From contig NC_133660.1 in assembly GCF_037893015.1 (NCBI RefSeq), positions 284,739,078 through 284,803,077 of the forward strand: DNA of 64,000 bases, written 5' to 3'. Positions 10,605 to 31,590 of this stretch are shown piece after piece. Made by a program: the position numbers and the translations under genes. Source of the DNA: Macrotis lagotis (Eukaryota; Chordata; Mammalia; Peramelemorphia; Peramelidae). Below the pieces are notes generated by a model. The model saw only the letters and a program-made list of their open reading frames with translations. It was not told the DNA's origin and made no database searches. Positions within the stretch are counted from its first letter, which is position 1. Each line of letters starts with the position of its first letter.

Positions 10605-11283
10605 CTACGGGCATCTAAGCCACCCAGACTGGGGAGGGATGGGGTGGGGGTGGGGCAGAGCCAGTTGGTCTCTTTCCTGGAGGAAGAAGCAGCTGCACTT
10701 TGCTCGGAGCCCTCCATCTGCCCCCTCCCCCCCCCCCAGATTCCTGCCTCTTCCCTTCTCCCTCCCCGCAGCTCCCTCTCTGGACCCCTGGGCCTGGAGA
10801 ATGCGATGACTTTGTAAGAGCCAGACAAGCCCTGGCTACTCTGTGGCTGCATCCCTGGGCTCCAGGTCTGTGTGTGTGTGTCCACGTGGTGGGTCTGCCC
10901 GGTGGCCGCACATCAGACTGGGCTGGGCCGCGGGAGGCCAGGAGAGGGTCCTCCTACCTTCCTCCACCTCTGCCCCATCTCCTCAGCCTCCACCCATGTC
11001 TGAGCCTCCCTCACACTGGCCCAGTGTCTGTGGCTCTCCTCCCCTCCTGCTGGGCAGCTCCAGGGAGCCTGGCCACCCTAAGCAGAGGCCCCCAGGCTCT
11101 TGGGGTGGGGCCACCCCGGGAAATCCAGAGACCACAGGACCCAGGGTGGGGCAGGGGCAGCCAGGGGAGGCCAGGGGCCAACATTTCTAAATTTAGGAGG
11201 CTGATTATAGTGTGGCCAGGGCCAAGGGAAGGAGCAGAGTCAGCTACAGCCAAGTCTGGGTGCAAGGCTTTGACTGAATGTAG

Positions 11284-11284
<1 letters not shown>
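10605..11284. other. GC-rich intergenic DNA, nothing recognised
   Basis: No coding exon recognised. A small A/T-rich patch near 11182-11205 ('ctaaatttag', a MEF2-like palindrome) stands out in otherwise G-rich DNA. Confidence 0.45.

Positions 11285-11337
<53 letters not shown>
11285..11337 (+). repeat. (TG)n microsatellite
   Basis: About 26 uninterrupted TG units. Confidence 0.98.
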
Positions 11338-11339
<2 letters not shown>

Positions 11340-12290
11340 ACCTTACTGGGGGGGGGTAAGGGGCAGGGGGAAGGCGGGCTGTGGTCCTGAAGCCCGGCTG
11401 GCCAGCTTGTGGGGTCCAGGCCTCCTCTGGGGCCTGAGGCTCTTTGTGAGCCCCATCCGACTGCACCCTTAGGGTGGGGGGCAGGGTAGCCTTGAGCACG
11501 GTGGGTCTGGGGGCCTCCTTCCCTGGCTCCAGCTCCAAGGAGGAGAATCGGGAGGGAGGGGGGAGGTGCTGGGAGACACACAATTGTCTGCCCCCTTCCC
11601 CCCCAGGACCCCAGGATTCCAAGCTTTGGGAGTCTCCAGCAGCCAGTGGACAGGGCCTGGGGCAGAGCCCCGAAGTGCCTCCTCTGGCCCCCGCTCAGGG
11701 AGACAGAGACGCTGGGTTGGCAAGGGGAAGGGATCTCCGAAGTCACCTGGGCCAGCCCCCCCCCCAGTTTACAGAGGAAGAAACAAGAGGCCAGAGAGGG
11801 CCCCAGTTCACAAAGGGAGGGGGACCTCTTCCCATCAAGGCATCCGCCAACATTGCAGCCCTGCCTGGCCCCCAAGGGCTCTGAGCCGGCCTGGGTCACC
11901 TCCGAGCCCGCCGTCCGAGGGAAAAATCCAGCCCCGGCCCGCGTCCTCGCGTCACCCCTTTGTGTGACCCAAGGGGAAACTGAGGCCCACAGGTCTGGCT
12001 CTGCTCGGCCGGGTGGGCCCCCTCTCTGGCTTTGCCCTTTGCTTCCCCAAGGAGGTCGCACCCCATCTCAGCTCCTGGGGGTCCAGGTGGGTGGGGGTGA
12101 TCCCCACCTCCCACAGGGCTCCCCGGATGTTCCAAAGAGAGAGCCCAGTCGCGGGGTGTCGGGAACCCCACCCGGGTCGGAAAGGAAGGGGTGGGGAGAT
12201 CTTTGGCCCCAAGGGGGCAAGGAGGCAACCCTGTCCCCCCCCCCCGCCCCTTTTCTCCTTGCCCCCCCCATCCCCAGGGCGGGCTCTGGG
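11340..12290. other. RCOR2 upstream flank, nothing recognised
   Basis: G/C-rich sequence with short MIR-core-like scraps ('aggggaaactgaggccca' near 11969). No exon supported. Confidence 0.45.
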
Positions 12291-12780
12291 CTGCGGGAAT
12301 ACGCGCGCCCCAAGCTTTGCGGGCGTCTGGCTCAGGGTCCGAGGTGGGGGTCCTCCTGGCTCCGAGCCCCCCCAGACCTCCAGGGCTGGGGGGATGTCTC
12401 GAGAGGGGGGAGGAGATGAATGGAGGCATTCCTCCCCCCAGGAAGGTGGGGTGCCGGCCCCCGGCCCCGCCCCCGGCCCAGCCTCCCACCCCGGGGCCAG
12501 ATGTTCAGCTGGCGGAGGCGTCGGCTGGGGGAGGGGCGCGGAGGCCCCAGCCGGCACTACTTCCCTGCCAGCGGCTTCATTGTGTGAGCCGGGACCAGGG
12601 CGCCGGGGCGCCGGCCGGGGATGGCAGGCGGCGGCCGGGGCGGCCGGGGCGGCCGGAGCGGCGCGGGCAGCGGCAGCGGCAGCGGCGGCTGGGCCGGGGG
12701 CGGCCGCGCCCCCCGCGGCTCCGCGCCGCGCCGCCCCCGCCTCTGAGCCCCCCGGAAACTTTCTGCCGCCCCCCGGGGCC

Positions 12781-12957
12781 GCCGGCTGTCCCCCCAGATC
12801 CAGATCCCCCCGGGGCCGCCGGCTGTCCCCCCAGATCCAGATCCCCCCGGGGGCCCGCCGGCTGTCCCCCCAGATCCAGAGCCCCCCGGGGCCGCCGGCT
12901 GTCCCCCCAGATCCAGAGCCCCCCCGGGCCCGCCGGCTGTCCCCCCAGATCCCCCCC
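12781..12957 (+). repeat. 38-bp minisatellite upstream of the RCOR2 start codon, 5 copies
   Basis: Units start with GCCGGCTGTCCCCCCAGATC at 12781, 12818, 12857, 12894 and 12932 (spacing 37-39 bp). The last unit ends about 18 bp before the ATG. Every unit contains a pyrimidine run followed by CAG, resembling a splice acceptor. Confidence 0.9.
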
Positions 12958-12974
12958 GGGGCCCCGGGGGCGCG

Positions 12975-13101
12975 ATGCCGTCGGTGATGGAGAAGGCCGG
13001 CGCGGGCTCGGGGATCCTGTCCCGGAGCCGGGCCAAGACGGCGCCCAACGGGGGCCAGGCCCCCTCGGAGGATGACAGCAGCGAGGAGGAGCACTCCCAC
13101 G
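12975..13101 (+). CDS. RCOR2: RCOR2 coding exon 1
   Basis: Starts MPSVMEK and ends EEEHSH plus one base (phase 1) at donor G|GTGAGAG. It encodes the acidic, serine-rich N-terminus. If the intron is retained, this frame stays open into the GGGGCC array. Confidence 0.97.
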
Positions 13102-16100
13102 GTGAGAGCCGGGGCCGGGGCCGGGGCCGGGGCCGGGGCCGGGGCCGGGGCCGGGCCGGGGCCGGGGCCGGGGCCGGGGCCGGGCCGGGGGCCGGGGCCG
13201 GGGCCGGGGCCGGGCCGGGGCCCGGGAGCCCGGGGGCTGAGGCCGCCGCTGCCGCCACCGGCCTGGGGGCGGGGAGAGGGGAGAGCCGGGAGCCTTCGGG
13301 GCTGGCCTCCTGGGGGGAGGGGAAAGGGGAGGAGGGGGGTGGTCTCAAAAGGGAGCTGAGGAGAGACACGTGGGCACCCGCCATCCCCCTCCCCCCCACC
13401 ATACATAGAGCGCTTCCCACCCCCGGCCTCCAGTTCCCTCCCAGGACCAGGCATTCTGCCTCCTCTCCCCTGGCCTCCTGCCTTGTTTTCCCTAAGCCGG
13501 CAGAGAGGGGACAAAGCTGGGGGCGCCGGGCCTCGGCTGTACCTTCCTTTCCACCTTCTCCCGACCCTCCTGGGAATTCAAGGTAGGGCGGCCCGGCGCC
13601 TCTGCCGCCAGGTCACCCTGGAAGCCCCCTTTTCCTGCTCCCAGGCCCAGAACAAAGGGGGGGGGGAGGCTGGAGACCACCCAGCAATCCTCTGCCCCCT
13701 TCCAGGATAACTTCCGTCTCTCGGGCCCTCTACTGTCCTGTGGAGGGTGCCGAGCCGAACAGTCCCCCCATTTTGCAGATGAGAAAACTGAGGCGCACCC
13801 GGCCCAGGGTACCCAGCCGGTCTCTGACTCTCATCATTAGCCTGGGCTCCCTCTCCTGAACCTCTGTGAACAGGGTCCCTTGGAGAGAGCCTGGAAGGAG
13901 GGGCACCCCCCACCCCTGCCCGCCCCCTTGGGTCCCTTCTTCTCAGCCCACTTCTACTCTTGATCCCACAGACAGCATGATCCGAGTGGGGACGAACTAC
14001 CAAGCAGTGATTCCCGAGTGCAAGCCAGGTAAGGAGGAGGGGACCCCACGTGGCTGGGTTGGGATCCGGGGACAGGCCTGGGGGGGGGGGCAGGGGCAAG
14101 CCTTGTGGCTGGAGAGTCTTGCTGCTTCCCTGCCCTTCCCCGGGGGCCATCATCACCCATGGGTCCCTTCCCTCCTCCTAGAGAGCCCGGCCCGATACAG
14201 CAACAAGGAGCTGAAGGGGATGCTGGTATGGTCCCCCAATCACTGCGTCTCCGACGCCAAGCGTGAGTTGGGGGGTTGGGGCCCTTAGGGGCAGGGGAGG
14301 GGGAAGGCCCGAGGGGAGCCCAGCTTTTGGGAAGAGGCCGGGATGCCTCAGTTCAGACCTGGCCCTCTTGGGGGGACTGGGCCCTGGATCCATGTCTGGC
14401 CGCCAGGCACTGGAGCCCGGCCTCCTGGGTTCCTCCTTATCTGTGGGGGGTGGGGGTGGCAGGGTGCAATGCCTGCATTTGTTCCCCATCTCCACTAGGG
14501 GGTCCAGGGGCTAGGATGCCTTAGTTAGATTCATCCCTGGGAAGGGGCTAAAGGCCAGAGGATCTCGCTTTGTTCTCCACATCTGTGTGTGAATGAGTGT
14601 GAGTTGGGGGGAGGGGGAGGGGGAGGTCATTGACTGGGAAGCCTGGATTCAGACCCATCTGTGGGAGCCAAGGAGAGTGAGGGTGGGAGCTGGGATACCT
14701 GAGTTTGGACCCACGGCTAGGAAAAGGGTTGGAGAGTGCGACGTCCAGCCCCGCAAGGGGGGCGGGCTTGGGGGCTGAGGGCTCTCCTTCTTCTCGCCCC
14801 TCCCAGTGGACAAGTACATTGCAATGGCCAAGGAGAAGCACGGTTACAACATTGAGCAGGTCAGTCTGGCCCCAGCTGGGAGGAAAGTGGGGGGGGGGAG
14901 GCGGAGGAGAGCGCCATGGGAAGGAAGGTGGGGGGAGACGCCGTTCCGAATGGGCAGGTGACTCAGGGCCAGCCTCTCCAGGCCCTGGGAATGCTGCTGT
15001 GGCACAAGCACGACGTGGAGAAGTCTCTGGCAGACCTGGCCAACTTCACCCCGTTTCCAGATGAGTGGACTGTGGAGGACAAGGTGCTGTTTGAACAAGC
15101 CTTTGGCTTTCACGGGAAGTGCTTCCAGCGCATCCAACAGATGGTACGGGGGCCCGCCCGGCCCTAGCCCAGGGGCACTCGAGTTCCACAGTCCCGTTTC
15201 TCAAGGTCCGGGGCTTCAGATGCTCCCCCCCCTTCCCCACCAGGAGTCGAGGCTCCTGAAAGATCCTGCCCTCCTTCCCCAGGGCCCCAGCCTGAGACCT
15301 CCAGCCTCCTCCTGGGGTCCCCTCCTGGCCATCCAGCCCCTGCTCACCACTCGCCCTTCCTTCCTAGTTGCCAGACAAACTCATCCCCAGTCTGGTTAAA
15401 TACTACTATTCTTGGAAGAAGACTCGAAGTCGCACAAGCGTCATGGACCGCCAGGCCCGGAGGCTGGGTGGCCGCAAGGACAAGGAGGATAGGTGGGACT
15501 GGAGGTGGCAGTGGTGGCGGCGGGGGCTTCCCCAGGGAGTAAGAGGGGAGGCCCCGAGAACAGGAGGGCGAAGCTGGGGAGGGTCAGGAATCTGGGGGAA
15601 GGGAAGCCAAGGGCTTGGGGTTGGGGGTTGTTATGGGCCTTGGGGGAGGGCTTTGACTAGGATCTCATGTGCTCCCTGGACCCTCTGCCAGCAGTGATGA
15701 GTTGGAAGAGGGAAGAGGAGCCACTAGTGAGGGAGAGCCAGATGCTGGGGACCCCAAGAGAGAGGTGAGGTCCAGCTGGGCTAGACCCTGTGTCCCCTAG
15801 CCCCCCTGCTCACAGCTCCGTCCCCTCCCCCCCGATTCCTCAGTTGTTTCTTCCTTCACTTTGCCGTTCTTCATTTCCCCAACAGCCACCCCCCACACGG
15901 CCCCTGAACGCCAGGCCCGGCCCAGGGAAGAAGGAGGCCCAACTCTCTCAGTACCGCCATCACCCTCTTCGGACCCGCCGTCGCCCTCCCAAGGGCATGT
16001 ACCTCAGTCCGGAGGGCATCACGGCCGTCTCTGGGAGCCCCGACCTCGCCAGTCTCACCCTTCGGGGCCTGGACTCCCAGCTGGTCTCTCTTAAGCGCCA

Positions 16101-17604
16101 GGTCAGTCACTAAGAGCCTAAGTTCAAGAGGGGTGAAGGCAGGAGACAGAATCGGGGAGTGTGGGGGTCAGGAAATGGACTGGGGGCGATCCCTTGTCCT
16201 GGGAAAGGCCTGCTGGAGCCCCAGAGGGTCAGATCCTGAGGGGCAAGGCCTGACTTTGGAAGCAATTTTTCAATTTCTACTGCAAAATATGACCATCCTG
16301 TGGTTGGGGGGGGGCACGGCGGGTAGAGCTCCGGGCCAGGAGTCGGGAAGACCTTTCAGATCCAGCCTCAGACACTCCAGGACCTGGGGCAAGTCCCTTA
16401 AGCACAGTGTGCCCGTTTCCTCAGCGGTAGAAAGGGGTTGATTTGAAGGGCAGTCGGGAGGATCCAGGGAGGTGACGCTGTCTGCCCTGTCCCCGGCAGG
16501 TCCAGAGCATGAAACAGACCAACAGCAGCCTTCGCCAGGCCCTGGAGGGCGGCATCGATCCGCTGCGGCCCCCCGAGGTGAGGCCGCTCCCGGGGGATCC
16601 GGCTCCTCGGGAGGGGGACCCAGGGGTTTGCGTGTGGGAGGAGAGCCCCCATATCCTCTTCCCTACTCTCTCCAGGCCAATACCAAGTACAATTCGAGAT
16701 GGACCACGGACGAGCAGCTTCTGGCCGTCCAAGGTGAGGGGGCCGTGGATGGGGGTGCCGGACTAGCACCGGCCAGGCTCCCATCCCATTGGGAGGGACG
16801 CCGCCAGAGGCTCTCCCCTCCTGAACCCATCCTCCCCGCAGCCATCCGAAGATACGGGAAGGACTTTGGCGCTATCGCGGAGGTGATAGGGAACAAGACG
16901 CTGACCCAAGTGAAGACCTTCTTTGTGAGCTACCGCCGGCGCTTCAACCTGGAGGAGGTGCTGCAGGAATGGGAAGCCGAGCAGGATGGGGCCGCGGCCC
17001 CGGCTCCCCCTGAGGAGGCCCGCAAGGGGCTCCCTGCCCCCGCTGCTGCCAGTGAGGAGGAGGAGGAGGTGAGAAGGCCAGTCTTCCCTTTGGACAGTCC
17101 CGAGTCCCCTTCTCTGGGCCTGGCCCTGCTCTGGAGTGAGGGACTGGACTGGCTGAGGGCCATCTAGAAAACCTCCTGTTCCTGCCCATAAAAGGAAAAA
17201 GTCCTGGAGGGGATGAGGAAGTCTTGGGAGAAGAGCAGAGTGGGCCTGGGGTTCGAATCTGACTCCCAGGATACCGGCCCTCAGATTCTTTCTTCCCACA
17301 GGTCCAGATCACGGCAGTGTCTCGGTCGGCACCCCCAGTACTGCCCGCTCCCCCTCCTCCCACCTCCCTGTCTCAGCCCCCCCCACTGCTTCGACCTCCC
17401 TTGCCCACAGCCCCGACCCTTCTCCGCCAGCCCCCTCCGCTGCAGCAGGGCCGATTCCTCCAGCCGAGACTGGCTCCCAACCAGCCGCCGCCTCCTCTCA
17501 TCCGCCCTGCCCTCGCCGCCTCCAGACATAGTGCCAGGGGTGGCCCTCAGCCACCACCTGCTTTGCTAGGGGGCCCCTCTGAGCCCCCACCCCCCTCACT
17601 CTGA
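12975..17604 (+). CDS. RCOR2: REST corepressor 2 (RCOR2), whole coding span, 12 exons
   Basis: RCOR2 is a nuclear scaffold that joins the demethylase LSD1/KDM1A to HDAC1/2 and nucleosomes and helps silence genes, with known roles in pluripotent and neural progenitor cells. The 12 exons join in frame (1557 nt) to 518 residues; human is 523 by memory. Visible parts: acidic N-terminus; ELM2 about residues 43-128; SANT1 about 129-181 ([18 protein letters not shown]); an LSD1-binding linker with a coiled coil about 270-320; SANT2 about 328-379 ([10 protein letters not shown], then [16 protein letters not shown]); and a proline-rich tail ending EPPPPSL. All introns are GT-AG. The start MPSVMEK matches the family. 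It converges on MARK2 on the other strand. RCOR1 and RCOR3 are excluded by the N-terminus, the proline-rich tail and the neighbour. Confidence 0.98.
13111..13222 (+). repeat. GGGGCC hexanucleotide repeat in RCOR2 intron 1
   Basis: About 19 units, of which 15 are perfect GGGGCC. The first seven (13111-13152) are uninterrupted; the rest include three GGGCC and one GGGGGCC. The array starts 9 nt after the exon 1 donor GT. The G-rich strand is the transcribed sense, so the RNA should be able to fold into G-quadruplexes. It has the same motif and the same intron 1 setting as the C9orf72 repeat. Confidence 0.97.
13972..14028 (+). CDS. RCOR2: RCOR2 coding exon 2
   Basis: Encodes (D)[18 protein letters not shown], the start of ELM2. 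Acceptor CCCACAG, donor CAG|GTAAGG, phases 1-1. Confidence 0.97.
14182..14262 (+). CDS. RCOR2: RCOR2 coding exon 3
   Basis: ELM2 continued: [19 protein letters not shown], then NHCVSDAK. Acceptor CTCCTAG, donor GC|GTGAGT. Confidence 0.97.
14807..14859 (+). CDS. RCOR2: RCOR2 coding exon 4
   Basis: ELM2 continued: [18 protein letters not shown]. Acceptor CTCCCAG, donor CAG|GTCAGT. Confidence 0.97.
14982..15143 (+). CDS. RCOR2: RCOR2 coding exon 5
   Basis: End of ELM2 ([19 protein letters not shown]) and the first part of SANT1 ([16 protein letters not shown]). Exactly 54 codons. The donor ATG|GTACGG is a weak match to consensus, but the join gives [11 protein letters not shown] as in human. 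Confidence 0.97.
15368..15492 (+). CDS. RCOR2: RCOR2 coding exon 6
   Basis: End of SANT1, [20 protein letters not shown], then a basic linker [19 protein letters not shown]. Ends in phase 2 (donor AG|GTGGGA). Confidence 0.97.
15695..15764 (+). CDS. RCOR2: RCOR2 coding exon 7
   Basis: Acidic linker (S)[19 protein letters not shown], then PKRE. The acceptor is a CAGCAG tandem. Using its second AG gives one serine, as in human; the first would add a second serine. Confidence 0.93.
15886..16101 (+). CDS. RCOR2: RCOR2 coding exon 8
   Basis: 72 codons: proline-rich start ([17 protein letters not shown]), then the conserved LSD1-binding linker ([36 protein letters not shown]). Acceptor CCAACAG, donor CAG|GTCAGT. 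Confidence 0.97.
16102..16499 (+). other. RCOR2 intron 8 with a long SINE
   Basis: A forward, diverged long-type SINE occupies about 16294-16440 ('cgggccaggagtcgggaag', 'cagcctcagacactccag'). The rest is unremarkable intron. Confidence 0.7.
16500..16577 (+). CDS. RCOR2: RCOR2 coding exon 9
   Basis: 26 codons: [20 protein letters not shown], then PLRPPE. This is the coiled-coil part of the LSD1-binding linker. Donor GAG|GTGAGG. Confidence 0.97.
16676..16733 (+). CDS. RCOR2: RCOR2 coding exon 10
   Basis: [19 protein letters not shown], the start of SANT2. Acceptor CTCTCCAG, donor AAG|GTGAGG. Confidence 0.97.
16842..17068 (+). CDS. RCOR2: RCOR2 coding exon 11
   Basis: Rest of SANT2 ([40 protein letters not shown]) followed by an alanine/proline- and glutamate-rich linker. 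Ends in phase 0 at GAG|GTGAGA. Confidence 0.97.
17302..17604 (+). CDS. RCOR2: RCOR2 coding exon 12 with stop codon
   Basis: [20 protein letters not shown], then proline/leucine-rich repeats ([20 protein letters not shown]) and the end EPPPPSL-stop (TGA 17602-17604). The tail is low-complexity but conserved in human RCOR2. Confidence 0.97.
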   Translation, partial: VQITAVSRSAPPVLPAPPPPTSLSQPPPLLRPPLPTAPTLLRQPPPLQQGRFLQPRLAPNQPPPPLIRPALAASRHSARGGPQPPPALLGGPSEPPPPSL

Positions 17605-18340
17605 GTCCTCCCCCCATCCTGGACACCACCTGCTTCAGTGAGGACAGATGGAACGGGCACCTCAGCCCCCCACCCCGCAGCAGATGATGAGGGGCCTGCG
17701 ATGCCAGCATCTGGACGCTGGCGCCTGAACCCCAAGTGCCAGCACTGGGATCTTTGGCTCCAGGTGGCCCCCTGGCCAACCCTGTGCCTGCTTCCTGGAG
17801 CTGCCCAAGCTCCTAACTGGAATGTTGCCTCTGGCTGAACTGTTTCTCTGGGATTTCCACCCCCCCCCCCCACCAGCCCTGCCTCTCCCTGGTAGTAGGG
17901 ACCGTAGTGACTGTAGATTAGAGAGAAATGAGGGCAGGCAGAGGGGCTCAGGAGAGGGCTGCCCCCTGCCTTCCCCACTGACGGCTGGGGAACCAGCGAG
18001 GGGAGGGGGGGAGTTATGGCAATAAGTCTTGGGGTGGGGTGGGAAGGGGGGAGGGTGGGCACTGGTGGGATGAGATTGGCCCTTGGTGAGGTATCAAGGG
18101 GAAGGAACCCCCTTCCACCCCCCTGGGGGGGAGGACCTAGCTCCTTGGATCGGGGAGGTGGGGCAGCCACAGGGATGCTGGTTGGGGGCTCCAGCCTGTC
18201 CCTCTCCACCTACTGCCAGTGGGGGGGGGTGTGTGTGTGGATGGGTGTGGGTGTGTGTAAAACAACTTTAGGCTGGAGAAAGGAAAGCCACCTGAATTTA
18301 TTTTTTGTCAATTTTTAAAATAAAACTTTTGTAAAGCTCC
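17605..18340 (+). other. RCOR2: RCOR2 3' UTR
   Basis: From the stop codon to about 15-20 nt after AATAAA at 18319. G-rich, with a short GT-rich run near 18229-18258. The cleavage point is inferred. Confidence 0.75.
18319..18324 (+). terminator. RCOR2: RCOR2 poly(A) signal AATAAA
   Basis: Canonical hexamer in an A/T-rich pocket at the end of an otherwise G/C-rich 3' UTR. Confidence 0.85.
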
Positions 18341-18489
18341 CTGGGTGAGGCCCTCCCTTCCCCAGCCTCAGCACCCTGTCCCCTGGGGGGAGGGGGGGAG
18401 GGCCTGCCAGGACCCCCTCTGGCCCCGGTGGCTGCTGCAGGTCTAGCCCGGCCAGGGAGAAGAAAGGAGAGCAGCCGCGGCCCAAGGCT

Positions 18490-20124
18490 CAGATTCCAAA
18501 CATTCTCTTTATTACGTGTGTCTGATCCAGAGGAGAAACTAAGTAGGGGAAGGGGGGGAGGGACTTGTGAGGGGAGGCAGGGGGGGAAGAGGGACCTGAC
18601 TTTGTGGTCCCCGGCCCCCCCCAGCCCCCCCCCCGAAGCTGAGCTGTTCCCCTCCTGGGTCCCACTGATCACCCTGGGTGGGCTACGAGGGAGGAGGGGG
18701 GAGGAGAGTGGAGGGGTAAAGCCCTTGGTCTGGAGCCTGAGCCCTCTTGTTGGGGTGGGAGGGGGTTAGCAAGACCCCCTTCCTGGAACCCAGCAGCTCT
18801 GCTCACGGCTGAGCCTCAGGCTGGAAGGCGGGAGGGATGAAGAAAGGGAAGTCATCATAAATCAAAAAAAAAAAAAACAAAAACAAAATAAAATAATAAT
18901 AATAAAAAATAAAACCCATCACAAAAATGTACAACTCAGATATGGGTGGGAGCACCCTGTGCACGACCCCTCCCCCACCTCTCAAGAACAGAAACAGCAG
19001 AGAAATAAATTAAGGGATGCCACGGCCGCCACCAGCTGAATGCCCCCGGTCCCCACTGGGCCCTCGGTTGCCCTTCGGCCCAGACGTTCCCGGGGAGCCG
19101 GGACCCGAGGGGCGCCGGTGTCACGAAGCAAAGAAAAGAGCTAGAGAAGCTGGAGGAAGGCGGGAGATGGGCAGAGGAATCCCACAGCCCCTGACCTAGC
19201 TGGTGCCCAAATTAATGCCAATGGAGGAGGGGAGGATGTGCTTGCAGACTGGGGCCTCTCCCAGAAAGGAGACTTCCCCTGTCCTCCCAGACCCCCAAGA
19301 ACTCACTGCCCGGTGCTGGCATCTCCCTCCCAGCTTGGCAGCCCCCAGACCCATATTTCTTAGATATTTGGCAGGGAAGAGGGGAAGCCCCAGGAATCAA
19401 CCCTGTCAAAAGCCTGGGGGGGGGGGAGAGTGTGAGGGAGAAAGGCTGCCCCCTCCCCCTAACAGCAGCTTGTGGAAAGTAAATGCCCAGCAAAGGTGGG
19501 GGGAGAAGTAACAGGAAGAAATGGCACCGAAAGTAGATCCCCCCATCCCTGGCCCAGAACAATCTCTCTTCCCTTGCCCACAGCACCGACACCCTCCCAT
19601 GCCCCCCAGTCCTATGGATGGGCACTCAGCACTGGGGCCCGAGGCTAGAAAGGCAACCCCTGGTGGTTTATTTCGGAGAAGGTGGAAGGCAGGGCAGGAC
19701 TCCCCAACTGGCCGGGTCTGGAGGGGGAAGGGGCAGTGAATCCCCCCCCCCCGAAAAGAGGGGGATCCATCTGTGAACACTCCCTGGGGGAGGAAATGCC
19801 GTCAATCCAGTCTGAAGGACCCCAGGAGAAGGGCGAGGAGGTGTCCGGTGCATTTTGTTTTTTTTTTTTGGTAATAAAAAAATTCTTGGTTTCGGCGAAA
19901 TACTCTGTGCAACCGCAGTACCTGGGGGTACCCCGCGCCCCCACAGCCCCCTCCATTCCTTGTTTCGTGCTGGGGGGTCACAGGGTGGGGGGAACAACCT
20001 TCCCTCCCCCACAAATGTGGAGGAACAAAACTGAAGAGGAAGGGGGGGCAGGCCCTGCTCCAGCCCCGCCCAGGGGCAGTGGGCGCCCTCTCTGGTCCGG
20101 GGCCGCGACCCCCCCAGCAGCCTG
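18490..20124 (-). other. MARK2: MARK2 3' UTR
   Basis: From the MARK2 stop codon down to about 15 nt past its poly(A) signal, about 1.6 kb. On the - strand it holds a U-rich stretch near 18860-18935 with AUUAUUAUU-like words and a Pumilio-like UGUACAUU. A second AATAAA (plus-strand 19667-19672) could give a shorter form. The region is otherwise G/C-rich with no coding signal. Confidence 0.75.
18508..18513 (-). terminator. MARK2: MARK2 poly(A) signal AATAAA
   Basis: TTTATT on the + strand is AATAAA on the - strand. It is the last such signal before the convergent RCOR2 3' end. Inferred cleavage is near 18490. Confidence 0.7.
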
Positions 20125-31053
<10,929 letters not shown>

Positions 31054-31239
31054 CTACAGGAAGGAGGCATAGACATAGTTAGGGAGACACACCACTGGAT
31101 AACCTGCTCAATTCCAGGCTAGGAAGGAACCCCAAGAGAATTCAACATGGAAAAAAATTGGAAAGCATGGTTAACCAAGTGCCCTCACCAACAGGCTCCC
31201 TCCTCAGAGCCCTGGATGGCTTCCCTAAAGACTGCCAGT

Positions 31240-31590
31240 TCCCTAACTAATCTCCCTTAGCTACAGGTCTGGTCCTCTCACTCTCTCCAGAATCTTTCAA
31301 TGGCCCACCAAGGGAAGGCCAAGCTCCCCTTATTGCCATTCGAGGTTTTGCTCCCAAGGGTCAGTCGATCTCCAGTCAACCTCCCAAGCCTTGCCCTCCA
31401 ACCCATTTATGTAGGGAATACCCCAAGCTGGTGCCTCCTTGAGAGGATCCAACACAAACACTCTCATCCCTGTGCACCATGACATGAATGGATGTGAGCA
31501 GGACTCCTGGTCTAGCATCATCTAGTACAGAGAGGGTGCTCAACATAGTAGGTACTTCATTAAGCACTTGCTAAATTGAAATAGCTGGGA
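31240..31590 (+). repeat. L2-like LINE relic
   Basis: 'ctttcaatggcccacc', 'ccccttattgccattcgagg' and the end 'catagtaggtacttcattaa' follow the L2 3' pattern. Confidence 0.6.

Larger units (their letters stand above)
12290..13270 (+). promoter_or_regulatory. RCOR2: RCOR2 CpG-island promoter region
   Basis: CpG dinucleotides become dense from about 12290 and stay so through exon 1 into intron 1, unlike the flanks. The start codon at 12975 lies inside. No TATA box is evident, as is usual for CpG-island promoters. The transcription start is not determined; I infer it lies about 100-500 bp upstream of the start codon. The island contains a 38-bp minisatellite directly before the start codon and a GGGGCC array just after the exon 1 donor. 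Confidence 0.75.

Noticed and set aside
10151-10614. Cysteine/valine-rich open frames on the - strand
   Set aside because: Same satellite read in reverse (CVCVCV patterns); not proteins.
9720-10817. 365-codon open frame rich in histidine and threonine
   Set aside because: Its centre is the ACACAGAC satellite. All frames are open there because of the repeat period, and no exon signals or known protein are present.
1-12290. Search for NAA40, the expected left-hand neighbour of RCOR2
   Set aside because: No exon with NAA40-like sequence was found; the gene probably lies beyond the left edge.
12191-13075. Open frame on the + strand in the RCOR2 leader
   Set aside because: It overlaps the real RCOR2 start in another frame and is made of the minisatellite; no homology.
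11952-13514. 520-codon open frame on the - strand across the RCOR2 island
   Set aside because: A by-product of GC-rich, stop-poor sequence and the GGGGCC and 38-bp arrays; antisense to a well-supported RCOR2 exon.
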